The translations under genes were made by a program, and so were the position numbers. From Acetobacteraceae bacterium (GTDB lineage Bacteria; Pseudomonadota; Alphaproteobacteria; Acetobacterales; Acetobacteraceae), in contig DAHWFB010000013.1 in the NCBI GenBank assembly GCA_027326105.1, positions 1 through 34,121 of the forward strand: a stretch of DNA of 34,121 nt. The letters are read 5' to 3'. Position 1 is the first letter of the stretch. Each line of letters begins with the position of its first letter. Below are positions 1 to 7,233 of this stretch, in pieces. Below the pieces are notes generated by a model. That model saw nothing but the letters and a program-made list of their open reading frames with translations, was not told the origin of the DNA and made no database searches.

Positions 1-228
1 GCCGAGATCGACCACCCGTGCGCCGGGGCGGACGAGGCGAAAGCGATCGTCGAGCTCGAGGAGCTTGAAGGCCGCGCGGGAGCGCCAGCCCGCAGCCTTG
101 GCGGCGGGGATGTAGGGATCGTTCAATTGGCGTGCCAGCCAGCGCTGTGAAGCTGGAGAGCGCCCTGCGGCGGTACGCAGCCGTATGGTCTCCTGGCGCC
201 CGCCTGGGCCGCCATGACGTGTGTTCAT
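1..228 (-). CDS. rlmE: 23S rRNA (uridine-2'-O)-methyltransferase RlmE/FtsJ, C-terminus cut off by window edge
   Basis: The 76 visible codons give the N-terminus of the SAM-dependent enzyme that methylates the 2'-O of U2552 in 23S rRNA during 50S maturation. A hallmark stretch around residues 28-48 reads QRWLARQLNDPYIPAAKAAG, followed by WRSRAAFKLLELDDRF. It then enters the first SAM-binding strand, RVVDLG, at the window edge; RSRAAFKL carries the conserved lysine of the K-D-K-E catalytic set. The ATG at 226-228 overlaps the stop of the upstream ppx-like gene as ATGA (225-228), so the two genes are probably translationally coupled. About 25 residues precede the core, a basic, Gly/Arg-rich extension that varies in this family. 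The family call is firm; the rest of the gene lies outside the window. Confidence 0.93.
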   Translation of the reverse strand, partial: MNTRHGGPGGRQETIRLRTAAGRSPASQRWLARQLNDPYIPAAKAAGWRSRAAFKLLELDDRFRLVRPGARVVDLG

Positions 229-1298
229 GGAGCGCTTCCCCGCCCTAGCGGCCGTGGCCGGGCTTGTCCGGCGCGGATCAGCCGCGCCAGCATACCCTCG
301 CGCAGCCCGCGGTCGGCGACGATGACCTCTGGTGCTGGCCACAACCGGCGGATGGCCGAGAAAATCGCACAGCCGGGGAGGACGTATTCAGCACGCTCCG
401 GCCCGATGCAGGGATGGGCGAGCAGGCCCTCCGGGCCGAGCGTGCACAGTGCGGCGAGGGCAGCATCCGCGGCAGCGCCGGTCAGCCGAGCGCCGTCAAC
501 GTCCTGGCGGCGGTAGCGCGGCAGTCCAAGCGCGACCGCGGCGAGCGTGGTGATGGTGCCGCTGGTTCCCAGGAGCCGCACCCCGCCCTGGCGGATTTCG
601 TGGCCGATGCAGTGCACCTGTTCGAAGGTAGCGAAGCGGGCGGCGAGATCCGCCACGATGGCCGCGAAGCCGGCTTCCGTCGCCATGCTGTCGCGATAGC
701 GGTCCGCCAGCGTCACTACCCCAACGGGTAGCGAGAGGTAGCCGATGAGATCAGGCGGCCCGGCGGCGGCGAGCCGCAGCCAGGCGAGTTCGGTGGAGCC
801 GCCGCCGATGTCGAACAGCAGCATGCGGCGGCCGTCACCGGCGATCAGCGAGGCACAGCTTTCGACCGCGAGCCCTGCCTCCTCCCGCGGGGAGATGAGT
901 TCGAGCGGCAGGCCGGTGGCGGCGCGCATGTCGGCGAGGAAGGCGGGGCCATTGGGTGCCTGGCGGCACGCCTCGGTGGCCACCGCCCGCAGGCCGCGTA
1001 TCGGATAGCGGGCGAGACGGGCCGCACAGGCTTCGAGCGCCGCACGGGCGCGCAGCATGGCAGGTTCGCCGAGGCGGCCGGCCTCGTGCAACCCCTCGCC
1101 GAGCCGGACGATACGGCTGAAACTTTCGATCACCCGGAAGCCCCCTGCCACCGCTGCGCTGTCAGGGCCGACCTGGGGCACGGCGATCAGCATTCGGCAG
1201 TTGTGAGTGCCAAGATCAAGCGCGGCATAAACCCCCCGCCAAATCGCCGCCCGCGCGGGCGGAAGAGCGTCCGGAACGTGGGAGTTCAAGGGGGCCAT
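225..1298 (-). CDS. ppx: Ppx/GppA family phosphatase (exopolyphosphatase or pppGpp phosphatase)
   Basis: A 357-residue ASKHA-fold phosphatase of the Ppx/GppA family, which hydrolyses inorganic polyphosphate or pppGpp. Visible family motifs are the N-terminal phosphate loop ALDLGTHNCRML, the ATEACRQAPN segment, a Glu-rich active-site stretch ISPREEAGLAVES and the second phosphate loop FDIGGGSTEL. The length fits the short alphaproteobacterial form, which has the two ASKHA lobes and no C-terminal HD domain. I chose the ATG at 1298 because a G-rich Shine-Dalgarno-like run lies just upstream; an in-frame start at 1343 would add 15 poorly conserved residues. The stop overlaps the rlmE start by four bases. 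Sequence alone does not settle polyphosphate versus pppGpp as substrate, so the symbol is by family. Confidence 0.88.
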   Translation of the reverse strand: MAPLNSHVPDALPPARAAIWRGVYAALDLGTHNCRMLIAVPQVGPDSAAVAGGFRVIESFSRIVRLGEGLHEAGRLGEPAMLRARAALEACAARLARYPIRGLRAVATEACRQAPNGPAFLADMRAATGLPLELISPREEAGLAVESCASLIAGDGRRMLLFDIGGGSTELAWLRLAAAGPPDLIGYLSLPVGVVTLADRYRDSMATEAGFAAIVADLAARFATFEQVHCIGHEIRQGGVRLLGTSGTITTLAAVALGLPRYRRQDVDGARLTGAAADAALAALCTLGPEGLLAHPCIGPERAEYVLPGCAIFSAIRRLWPAPEVIVADRGLREGMLARLIRAGQARPRPLGRGSAP

Positions 1299-1390
1299 CC
1301 CCCCATATTCCGCTCGCCGGCGGTGCGGGGCAAGCGGGAGCACCTGGTTGCCCCCTGGGCCGCGCTATGCTACCGGCGACGCATCCCAGA

Positions 1391-1464
1391 TGGGGGATCG
1401 TCTAACGGTAGGACAGCAGACTCTGACTCTGCTTATCGTGGTTCGAATCCACGTCCCCCAGCCA
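1391..1464 (+). tRNA. tRNA-Gln, anticodon CUG
   Basis: A complete cloverleaf can be drawn by eye. The 7-bp acceptor stem TGGGGGA/TCCCCCA has a G discriminator and an encoded CCA (1462-1464). The anticodon stem GCAGA/TCTGC encloses loop CTCTGAC with anticodon CTG. The T-arm is CGTGG-TTCGAAT-CCACG. The anticodon reads CAG glutamine codons, which are heavily used in this GC-rich genome. The gene stands alone between ppx and lldP, and no T-run terminator is obvious after it. Confidence 0.96.
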
Positions 1465-1692
1465 TATGATTGAGTTCATTGGCCGATCGGTCTGCCTCTG
1501 GCATTTCATCCAGCGATGATAGGCGGCGAGGTGGCGAAGCGGCCGCTTCTGGATGGCTCGGGCGCACTCCACCACCACCCCGCGCCCCATCCCCCCGCCC
1601 GCCGCGCTCGCGCCCCCAGCCCCGCCCGCCGCCCCGATCCTGGCTCCGATCCCGGCTGACCCGTCGCACCTCCGCACGCCATTTTCGTTACG
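1465..1692. other. Intergenic stretch after tRNA-Gln, no gene seen
   Basis: About 230 bp between the tRNA and the end of the lldP transcript. The middle (about 1565-1640) is a pyrimidine-rich C-tract run on the plus strand. The last 25 bases are AT-rich, unusual for this region, and belong to the terminator tail noted separately. Open frames here have no recognisable protein character and overlap low-complexity DNA, so I call no gene. Confidence 0.5.
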
Positions 1693-1726
1693 ATAACAAA
1701 ACTAAATCCCCCGAACCGCCGGGGAT
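1690..1726 (-). terminator. Probable intrinsic terminator of the lut-lldP operon
   Basis: Read on the minus strand, an inverted repeat with arms ATCCCC and GGGGAT (1721-1726 and 1706-1711) and a nine-base loop is followed by a T-rich tract, TTTAGTTTTGTT. The 5' arm touches the lldP stop codon. A hairpin plus U-rich tail immediately after the last gene fits a Rho-independent terminator, although the T-run is interrupted. Confidence 0.55.
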
Positions 1727-3315
1727 CAGGGGATCATCCACGGCACCAGATATTGCTGCGCGAGAACGATCAGGCCGAGCAGCAGCGTCAGCGCGATCGA
1801 GTGCTTGAAGGTGCGGGCGAAGACGATGCCCTCGTGGTCCTTGAGGTCGGTGACCGAGACGCCGGTGGCGATATTCTGGGGCGAGATCATCTTGCCCATC
1901 ACCCCGCCCGAGGAGTTGGTCGCGGCGATGAGCACCGGGTGCAGCCCGAGCTGGTTTGCCGCCACCACCTGCAGATTGCCGAACAGTGCATTGCCCGACG
2001 TGTCGCTGCCCGACAGGAACACCGCGACCCAGCCCAGGAAGGGCGAGAGCAGCGGGAACAGCAGACCGACCGAGGCAACGCCTAGGCCGAGCGTGTAGTT
2101 CATGCCCGAATAGTTCATCAGGTAGGCGAGCCCCACGATCACCGCGACCGTGAAGATGGCGACCCGCGCCTGCCTCCAGGTGGCGACGACGGCGCCCCAG
2201 AACCGTCCCGGCCCGACGCCGACGAGGGCGGCGGTGAGGATCGCCGAGACCAGGATCGCGGTCCCGGTCGCCAGCGGCTGGAACACCCAGAAGGCCGCAT
2301 ACGGCTTCTTGTAGAGGGTGATGTACACCGCGTCATGCAGCCCGGGCCACGCGATCACCCGCTGGCCGATGGCGAAAATCTGCAAGCGGGTCCAGACGAT
2401 CACGATCACCGAGACGACGATCCACGGCAGCCATCCCTGCCACAGCGGCACCCGGCTCCGCTCGTGCGCGAGTGCGCGGACGGCGAAGGCCGGCTCCGGC
2501 GCCGGCTGCCAGAGGCGAAGAAACAGCAGCGTCACGATCAGCGAGACGAGCGAGGAAAGCACGTCCGTCAACGCATAGTCGAGCAGGTTGGAGGAGACGA
2601 ACTGCGCCCCGGCGAAGCTCCCGCCCGCCACCAGCAGCACCGGCCACAGCGCCCGCAGCGAGCGCCAGCCGCCGTAGACCACCATCACGTAGAACGGCAG
2701 CAGGAAGGCGATGAACGGCAGTTGCCGGCCGATCATGGCGCCGAGCGTCGCCGCCGGAAGGCCGGTGATCTGGCCGAGCACCGTCACCGGCACGCCGAGC
2801 GCGCCGAACGCGACCGGTGCGGTATTGAAGATCAGCGTGTAGGTGAGCGCCTCCAGCGGCGGGAAGCCGACCAGGATCAGCAGCGCGCTGGTGATCGCGA
2901 CCGGCGTGCCGAAGCCGGCGATCCCTTCGAGCAGACAGCCGAAGCAGAAGCCGATGACGACGAGCACGACGCGCCGGTCGTTGGGCAGATGTTCGAGCAC
3001 CCAGCTCCGGAACGCATCGAACCGCCCGGACACCACGGCGATGTTGTAGAGCAGCAGCGCGTTGAACACGATCCACATCACCGGCCAGAGCGCGAAGGCG
3101 GCGCCGGCCGCGACGCTGTCGAACGCGAGCCCGACCGGAAAGCGCCACACCCCGACCGCGATGACGAACGCCGTGGCGAGACCGGCGAGAGAGGCCTGCC
3201 AGGCCGGGCGGCGCAGCACGCCGAGCATGGCCAGCACCACAGCGATCGGCACCGCCGCGACCAGAAACGAAAGCGGCAGACTGCCTGCCACCGGTGTCAG
3301 CAATTGATGGAACAT
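1726..3315 (-). CDS. lldP: L-lactate permease (LctP/LldP family)
   Basis: A 529-residue, very hydrophobic inner-membrane protein of the lactate permease family, which imports lactate (and often glycolate) with protons. Family stretches include GCLLEGIAGFGTPVAITSAL near the first third, FNTAPVAFGALGVPV, and SGSDTSGNALFGNLQ and NSSGGVMGKMISPQNIATG near the C-terminus. The length matches the 530-560 residue norm. I chose the ATG at 3315 (MFHQLL) because it begins at the first membrane segment and has GGAGA six bases upstream; the upstream extension to 3402 is not membrane-like and overlaps lutC. As the last gene of lutABC-lldP, it probably supplies substrate for the LutABC oxidase, which makes lactate more likely than glycolate. 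Confidence 0.93.
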   Translation of the reverse strand: MFHQLLTPVAGSLPLSFLVAAVPIAVVLAMLGVLRRPAWQASLAGLATAFVIAVGVWRFPVGLAFDSVAAGAAFALWPVMWIVFNALLLYNIAVVSGRFDAFRSWVLEHLPNDRRVVLVVIGFCFGCLLEGIAGFGTPVAITSALLILVGFPPLEALTYTLIFNTAPVAFGALGVPVTVLGQITGLPAATLGAMIGRQLPFIAFLLPFYVMVVYGGWRSLRALWPVLLVAGGSFAGAQFVSSNLLDYALTDVLSSLVSLIVTLLFLRLWQPAPEPAFAVRALAHERSRVPLWQGWLPWIVVSVIVIVWTRLQIFAIGQRVIAWPGLHDAVYITLYKKPYAAFWVFQPLATGTAILVSAILTAALVGVGPGRFWGAVVATWRQARVAIFTVAVIVGLAYLMNYSGMNYTLGLGVASVGLLFPLLSPFLGWVAVFLSGSDTSGNALFGNLQVVAANQLGLHPVLIAATNSSGGVMGKMISPQNIATGVSVTDLKDHEGIVFARTFKHSIALTLLLGLIVLAQQYLVPWMIP

Positions 3316-3355
3316 GGGGTCTCCGATGGGGGATTGGGTTTCGTCGTCCGGACCT

Positions 3356-4009
3356 TCATCCGCCCTCGTCCAGCACGAGCACGTGCAGATGCGCCGGGCC
3401 ATGGGCGCCCCGGACCAGGCGCCCCTCGATGTCGGTGGTGCCGCTCGGTCCGGTCACGAGCGTGAGATTGCGCGGCCAGGCTTCGCCCGCCTCGAGCGTC
3501 GCGTAGTCCTCGAGCCAGGGGCGGATCCGCCGCGCCGGAACCACGACGATGTGATGCAGCGGCAGAAAGGCGAACAGCGTGGGCGAGTCCGGCCCGGAAC
3601 GGAACACCAGGGATCCGGTCTCGGCGATCCCGCCGTGCGCCCAGCCGACCGCCGCGGTCTCGTCGATCGCGATCGCAGGGCGGACGTCGAACCCGCTCCA
3701 GTCGAGCGCGCGCAACGCGGGGTGCGGCTGGAGCGCCACCACGGGCGCGAGCCCGGCGGCCGCGAGATGGCGACGCACCGCGTCCGGCACCTCCGCCGCG
3801 CGCCCGACCGCTGCCACGCTCGCGCCGAGCGCGGGCGAGCGGAGCCGGCGGAGGAAGATCTCGCGGGCGGTGCCCGCCCCCTGGGCGGGGCGGGTCGGCG
3901 CGCAGCGCGCGAGCAGCCCCGCCGCCGCGGCGGCGATGGCGGCCTCGTCCGCCACCGCGCGCTCCCCCGCGGCGCCGATCGCGCCGAAAATGGCCTCGCG
4001 CGCGGTCAC
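3356..4009 (-). CDS. lutC: LutC, LUD-domain subunit of the lactate utilisation complex
   Basis: A 217-residue LUD (YkgG/LutC) domain protein, one of three subunits that oxidise L-lactate to pyruvate. The family core is visible as AAVGWAHGGIAETGSLVF, then LPLHHIVVVPARRI and LTLVTGPSGTTDIEGRLVRG, with the terminal HGPAHLHVLVL. The GTG start at 4007-4009 overlaps the lutB stop as GTGA (4006-4009), with GGGGAGAG in the end of lutB as ribosome binding site. A longer in-frame start at 4129 would sit wholly inside lutB and adds no conserved sequence. It lies 40 bp upstream of lldP. LutC subunits carry no Fe-S cysteines, and none are visible here. Confidence 0.92.
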   Translation of the reverse strand: MTAREAIFGAIGAAGERAVADEAAIAAAAAGLLARCAPTRPAQGAGTAREIFLRRLRSPALGASVAAVGRAAEVPDAVRRHLAAAGLAPVVALQPHPALRALDWSGFDVRPAIAIDETAAVGWAHGGIAETGSLVFRSGPDSPTLFAFLPLHHIVVVPARRIRPWLEDYATLEAGEAWPRNLTLVTGPSGTTDIEGRLVRGAHGPAHLHVLVLDEGG

Positions 4010-5433
4010 CGGCGCTCTCCCCGGGCAGACGAGGACCGGTGATACTGCTCGAGGAACGTCCGCGCGGGCGGCGCGGGAAAGTCCCGATCGCGTGTCCAGC
4101 CGCCGGCGAACGGCATCCGGCGGATCCACCCGTTGCGGGCGAACATCCGCACCAGGCGCACCGCACCGCCCGCCGCCAGCCGGTAGAGGCGCGGGCGAAG
4201 CACGCAGAAGCGCCAGAGGGCGAGGGAGCGGCGCAGCGTCGCCGGCTCCAGCCCCTCGCGCCAGCTCCGGTCACGCCAGCCGCGCAGCAGCTTGGGCAGG
4301 GGGATCGCGACCGGGCAGACCTCCTGGCACTGGCCGTTCAGCGTGCAGGCCTGCGGCAGGTCGCGGTTGGCGGCGAGGCCGTCGAGCGCGGGGGTCAGCA
4401 CTGCGCCCATCGGCCCGGGGTAGGTGCCGCCGTAGGCATGGCCGCCGATGGTGCGGAACACGACGCAGTGGTTGAGACAGGCGCCGCAGCGCAGGCAGCG
4501 CAGCATCTCGCGCAGCCCTTCGGCGAGCATGCGGGTGCGGCCGTTGTCCACCAGCACGATGTGGAAGGCCTCCGGCCCGTCGGGGTCGCCGGCCCGCTTC
4601 GGCCCGCAATGGAAGGTGGTGTATTGGGTCACCTCCGCCCCGGTCGCCGAGCGCACCAGGAGGCGCAGCAGAGTCATGGCGTGCGCGGTCGAGGGCACCA
4701 GCTTTTCGATCCCGGCGGTGACGATGTGCACCCGCGGCGGCGTCGTGGTGAGTTCGGCGTTGCCCTCGTTGGTCACGGTGCACACCGCGCCGCTGTCGGC
4801 GATGAGGAAATTGGCGCCCGAAATGCCGACCTCGGCCGCGAAGAAGCCCGCCCGCAGTTCCCGCCGCGCGCTCGCGACCAGAGCCGCCACGTCGGCACCG
4901 CGCGCGGCGTCGTGGTGGCGGGCACGAAACAGTTCGGCCACCTGCTCGCGGGTCTTGTGCAGCGCCGGCCACACGATGTGCGAAGGGCGCTCGCCCGCGA
5001 GCTGGATGATGTGCTCGGCGAGATCGGTCTCGATCCGCTCGATCCCCGCCTCCCGCAGCGCGTGCGGCAGGCCGATCTCTTCGCCGAGCATGGATTTGGC
5101 CCGCGTCACCCGCCGCGCGCCCGCCGCGCGGCAGATGCGCACGGTGATGTCGCACGCCTCCTGCGCGGTGCGCGCCCAGTGCACCTCGGCGCCCGACGCC
5201 CGGGCGTTGCGCTCGAACAGGGCGAGATAGTGGCCGAGATGGGCGATCACATGGTCCTTGATGTCGCGCCCGAGCGCGCGGGCAGAGGCGAAGTCCGCCC
5301 AGCTCGCCACCGCCGCCGCGCGCTTGCGTCGCGCCGTCCCGGTGGTGCGGGCGATGGCCTCGGCGAGTCGGGGGTCGGCCACCGCAGCAGCCACCCGCGC
5401 CCGAAACGATGCCGGCTCCGCCATCGCGCTCAC
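4006..5433 (-). CDS. lutB: LutB, iron-sulfur subunit of the lactate utilisation complex
   Basis: A 475-residue protein with a LUD domain followed by a ferredoxin-type module. The N-terminal part carries the LUD-type stretch GISGANFLIADSGAVCTVTNE (about residues 204-224). The C-terminal half has two cysteine clusters, CLRCGACLNHC near residue 312 and CTLNGQCQEVCP near residue 362, suited to two [4Fe-4S] clusters. It passes electrons from lactate, with LutA and LutC, towards the respiratory chain. The GTG at 5433 overlaps the lutA stop as GTGA and has GGGGAGGAAGG directly upstream; an ATG nine bases in (5424) is the alternative start. Its length and architecture match Bacillus LutB and Shewanella LldF. 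Confidence 0.93.
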   Translation of the reverse strand: MSAMAEPASFRARVAAAVADPRLAEAIARTTGTARRKRAAAVASWADFASARALGRDIKDHVIAHLGHYLALFERNARASGAEVHWARTAQEACDITVRICRAAGARRVTRAKSMLGEEIGLPHALREAGIERIETDLAEHIIQLAGERPSHIVWPALHKTREQVAELFRARHHDAARGADVAALVASARRELRAGFFAAEVGISGANFLIADSGAVCTVTNEGNAELTTTPPRVHIVTAGIEKLVPSTAHAMTLLRLLVRSATGAEVTQYTTFHCGPKRAGDPDGPEAFHIVLVDNGRTRMLAEGLREMLRCLRCGACLNHCVVFRTIGGHAYGGTYPGPMGAVLTPALDGLAANRDLPQACTLNGQCQEVCPVAIPLPKLLRGWRDRSWREGLEPATLRRSLALWRFCVLRPRLYRLAAGGAVRLVRMFARNGWIRRMPFAGGWTRDRDFPAPPARTFLEQYHRSSSARGERR

Positions 5434-6200
5434 CCTTCCTCCCCGATCGCGGGGCGTGCGCCCATTCCCGCCAGAATCTCGGCGGCGTGGAGCACGCGGA
5501 CCGGAGCCCCCTCGCGGTGCAGTTTGCCCGCCATGTTGAGCAGGCAGCCGAGATCGCCGCCGAGCAGAAGATCAGCCCCGCTCGCCACCACGCACCGCGC
5601 CTTCTCCGCGACGATCGCGTTGGAGATCGCCGAATATTTCACGCAGAACGTGCCGCCGAACCCGCAGCAGGTATCCGCGCCTTCGAGCGGTCGCATGGTC
5701 AGGCCGGCAACCGCGGCGAGGAGTTTGCGGGGTTGCGCATGGATGCCGAGCTCGCGCAGGCCGGAGCAGCTGTCATGGTAGGTGGCGCTCGCCGCGAGCT
5801 GCACACCGGCAGGCATGTAGCCGGCGATATCGACCAGGAACGAGAGCAGTTCGCGGGTACGCGCGGCCAGCGCCTCGGCCCGCTCCCGCCAGGCCGGATC
5901 GTCCGCGAGGAGTTCGGGGTACTGGATGCGGAGGGTGGCGGCACAGGAGCCGGAGGGCACCACGACATGATCGCAGGCTTCGAACGCGGCGATGGTGCGG
6001 CGGGCGACCGCCCGCGCCCCCTCGCGGTCGCCGCTGTTGCGGGCCGGCTGGCCGCAACAGGTCTGCCTGCGGGGCACCTCCACCCGGAAGCCCGCGGCTT
6101 CCAGCAGCGCCACCGCGGCGAAGCCGATCTGCGGACGCATCGCATCCACCAGGCAGGTCACGAACAGGCCGACGCGGCTGCCCCCGGGGCTGGCAGGCAT
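5430..6200 (-). CDS. lutA: LutA, Fe-S/CCG-domain subunit of the lactate utilisation complex
   Basis: A 256-residue protein with two CCG (heterodisulfide-reductase-like) domains. The visible motifs are FVTCLVDAMRP at the N-terminus, RRQTCCGQPARNSGD near residue 45, the PSGSCAATLR segment, and CCGFGGTFCVKYSAIS near residue 195. These cysteines bind Fe-S clusters and are typical of LutA/LldE/GlpC-type subunits. The ATG at 6200 has GGGGGAGA seven bases upstream. It is the first gene of a lutA-lutB-lutC-lldP transcript, with four-base overlaps to lutB and from lutB to lutC, which fits a complex made in fixed ratio. Glycolate oxidase subunit GlcF is related, but the companion genes fit lactate. Confidence 0.93.
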   Translation of the reverse strand: MPASPGGSRVGLFVTCLVDAMRPQIGFAAVALLEAAGFRVEVPRRQTCCGQPARNSGDREGARAVARRTIAAFEACDHVVVPSGSCAATLRIQYPELLADDPAWRERAEALAARTRELLSFLVDIAGYMPAGVQLAASATYHDSCSGLRELGIHAQPRKLLAAVAGLTMRPLEGADTCCGFGGTFCVKYSAISNAIVAEKARCVVASGADLLLGGDLGCLLNMAGKLHREGAPVRVLHAAEILAGMGARPAIGEEG

Positions 6201-6331
6201 GGCGTTTCTCCCCCGGCGTGCGGGGGCGCCCGCGGCCGGTCGTGCGGTTATGGGAACGTCGTTCGAGCCGGGGCGACCGCGGCGAAAGACCTGCCGGACC
6301 GCGCGGCACTCTCTACATGACCATCAGCAAG

Positions 6332-6375
6332 TTTGGCAATATCTTTTTACCAAATTTTTTCTGGTTACCCGACCA
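6332..6375. promoter_or_regulatory. Operator-like palindromes in the lutA/regulator divergent promoter
   Basis: The divergent intergenic region (6201-6434) is mostly GC-rich, except for an AT-rich patch with two dyads. TTTGG at 6332-6336 mirrors CCAAA at 6350-6354, and TGGT at 6362-6365 mirrors ACCA at 6372-6375. A tighter GGTTACC dyad (6363-6369) lies inside the second. FadR-subfamily GntR regulators such as LldR, PdhR and LutR bind TGGT-N-ACCA-like sites, so these are natural candidates for control of both lutA and the regulator. No convincing -35/-10 pair was identified. Confidence 0.55.
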
Positions 6376-6434
6376 TGTCGTGCTATCGAACGCGCCATGT
6401 TCCGAACCAACCCCCCGCGCCACCCGCCCGGCCG

Positions 6435-7208
6435 ATGAACGAACCCATCCGCCCCCCGCGCCTCGCCGACGCCATCGCCGCGCGCATCCAGACCATGATC
6501 CTCGAGGGCGTGCTGCGCCCGGGGGAGAAGCTCAACGCGGAGCGCGAGCTGGCCGAACGGCTCGGCGTGTCACGGCCGTCGCTGCGCGAGGCGCTGGCGA
6601 TGCTCGAACAGAAGGGGCTGCTGGTCACCGCCAAGTCGGGCACCGCCGTCGCCCGCTTCCTCGGGCCGCTGGCGGATCCGCTGGCCGAACTCCTGCGCGC
6701 GGGGGACGGGGTGGCGGCGGATTATTTCGAGTTCCGCCGCCTCGTCGAAGCCCACGCCTCCGGCCTCGCCGCCACCCGCGCCACCCCGCCCGACCGGGCG
6801 GCGATCCGCTCCTGCCTCGAGCGCATGCGCGGCGCCCATGGCGCCGAGGATCCCACCGAGGAAGCCAGTTGCGACGTGGCGCTCCACGTCCTCCTCTACG
6901 AGGCGGCGCACAATGTGCTGCTGCTGCACATCATGCGCGTGCTGGCCGATCTCCTGCACAAGGGGATCTTCTACAACCGCGAACAGCTCTACCGCCGCCC
7001 CGGGGTGCGGGATGCGCTGCTCGCGCAGCATCTCGCCATCGGCGCGGCCGTGCTCGCGGGCGATCCGCGCGCCGCGGAACAGGCCGCCGCCGAGCACATC
7101 GCCTTCACCGCCGCGACGATCGAGGAGATCCGCCGCGACGAAGCCCGCCTCGCCACCTCGCTGCGGCGGATCGAGCGGGCCGATCTCGTGGCCGGAACGG
7201 CGGAGTAG
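6435..7208 (+). CDS. FadR-subfamily GntR regulator, probable LldR/LutR-type lactate regulator
   Basis: A 257-residue one-component regulator. An N-terminal winged helix (about residues 8-75) contains the GntR pattern GEKLNAERELAERLGVSRPS followed by LREALAMLEQKGLL. A C-terminal FCD ligand-binding domain follows, with likely metal-binding residues in DVALHVLLYEAAHN, QHLAIGAAVLAGD and EHIAF. Divergent placement next to lutABC-lldP points to control of lactate genes, normally repression relieved by lactate. No good ribosome binding site marks the start: the ATG at 6435 begins just ahead of the conserved domain, whereas an upstream in-frame ATG (6375) overlaps the candidate operator. The family is certain; the ligand is inferred from neighbours, and PdhR-like pyruvate sensing is possible. 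Confidence 0.85.
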   Translation: MNEPIRPPRLADAIAARIQTMILEGVLRPGEKLNAERELAERLGVSRPSLREALAMLEQKGLLVTAKSGTAVARFLGPLADPLAELLRAGDGVAADYFEFRRLVEAHASGLAATRATPPDRAAIRSCLERMRGAHGAEDPTEEASCDVALHVLLYEAAHNVLLLHIMRVLADLLHKGIFYNREQLYRRPGVRDALLAQHLAIGAAVLAGDPRAAEQAAAEHIAFTAATIEEIRRDEARLATSLRRIERADLVAGTAE

Positions 7209-7233
7209 AGGCGCCGCCGCCGCGCGAACCGCG

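Noticed and set aside
2335-3465. Long plus-strand open frame opposite lldP
   Set aside because: It is a shadow of the lldP coding strand: Arg/Asp/His-rich, without family motifs, and overlaps a clear permease gene.
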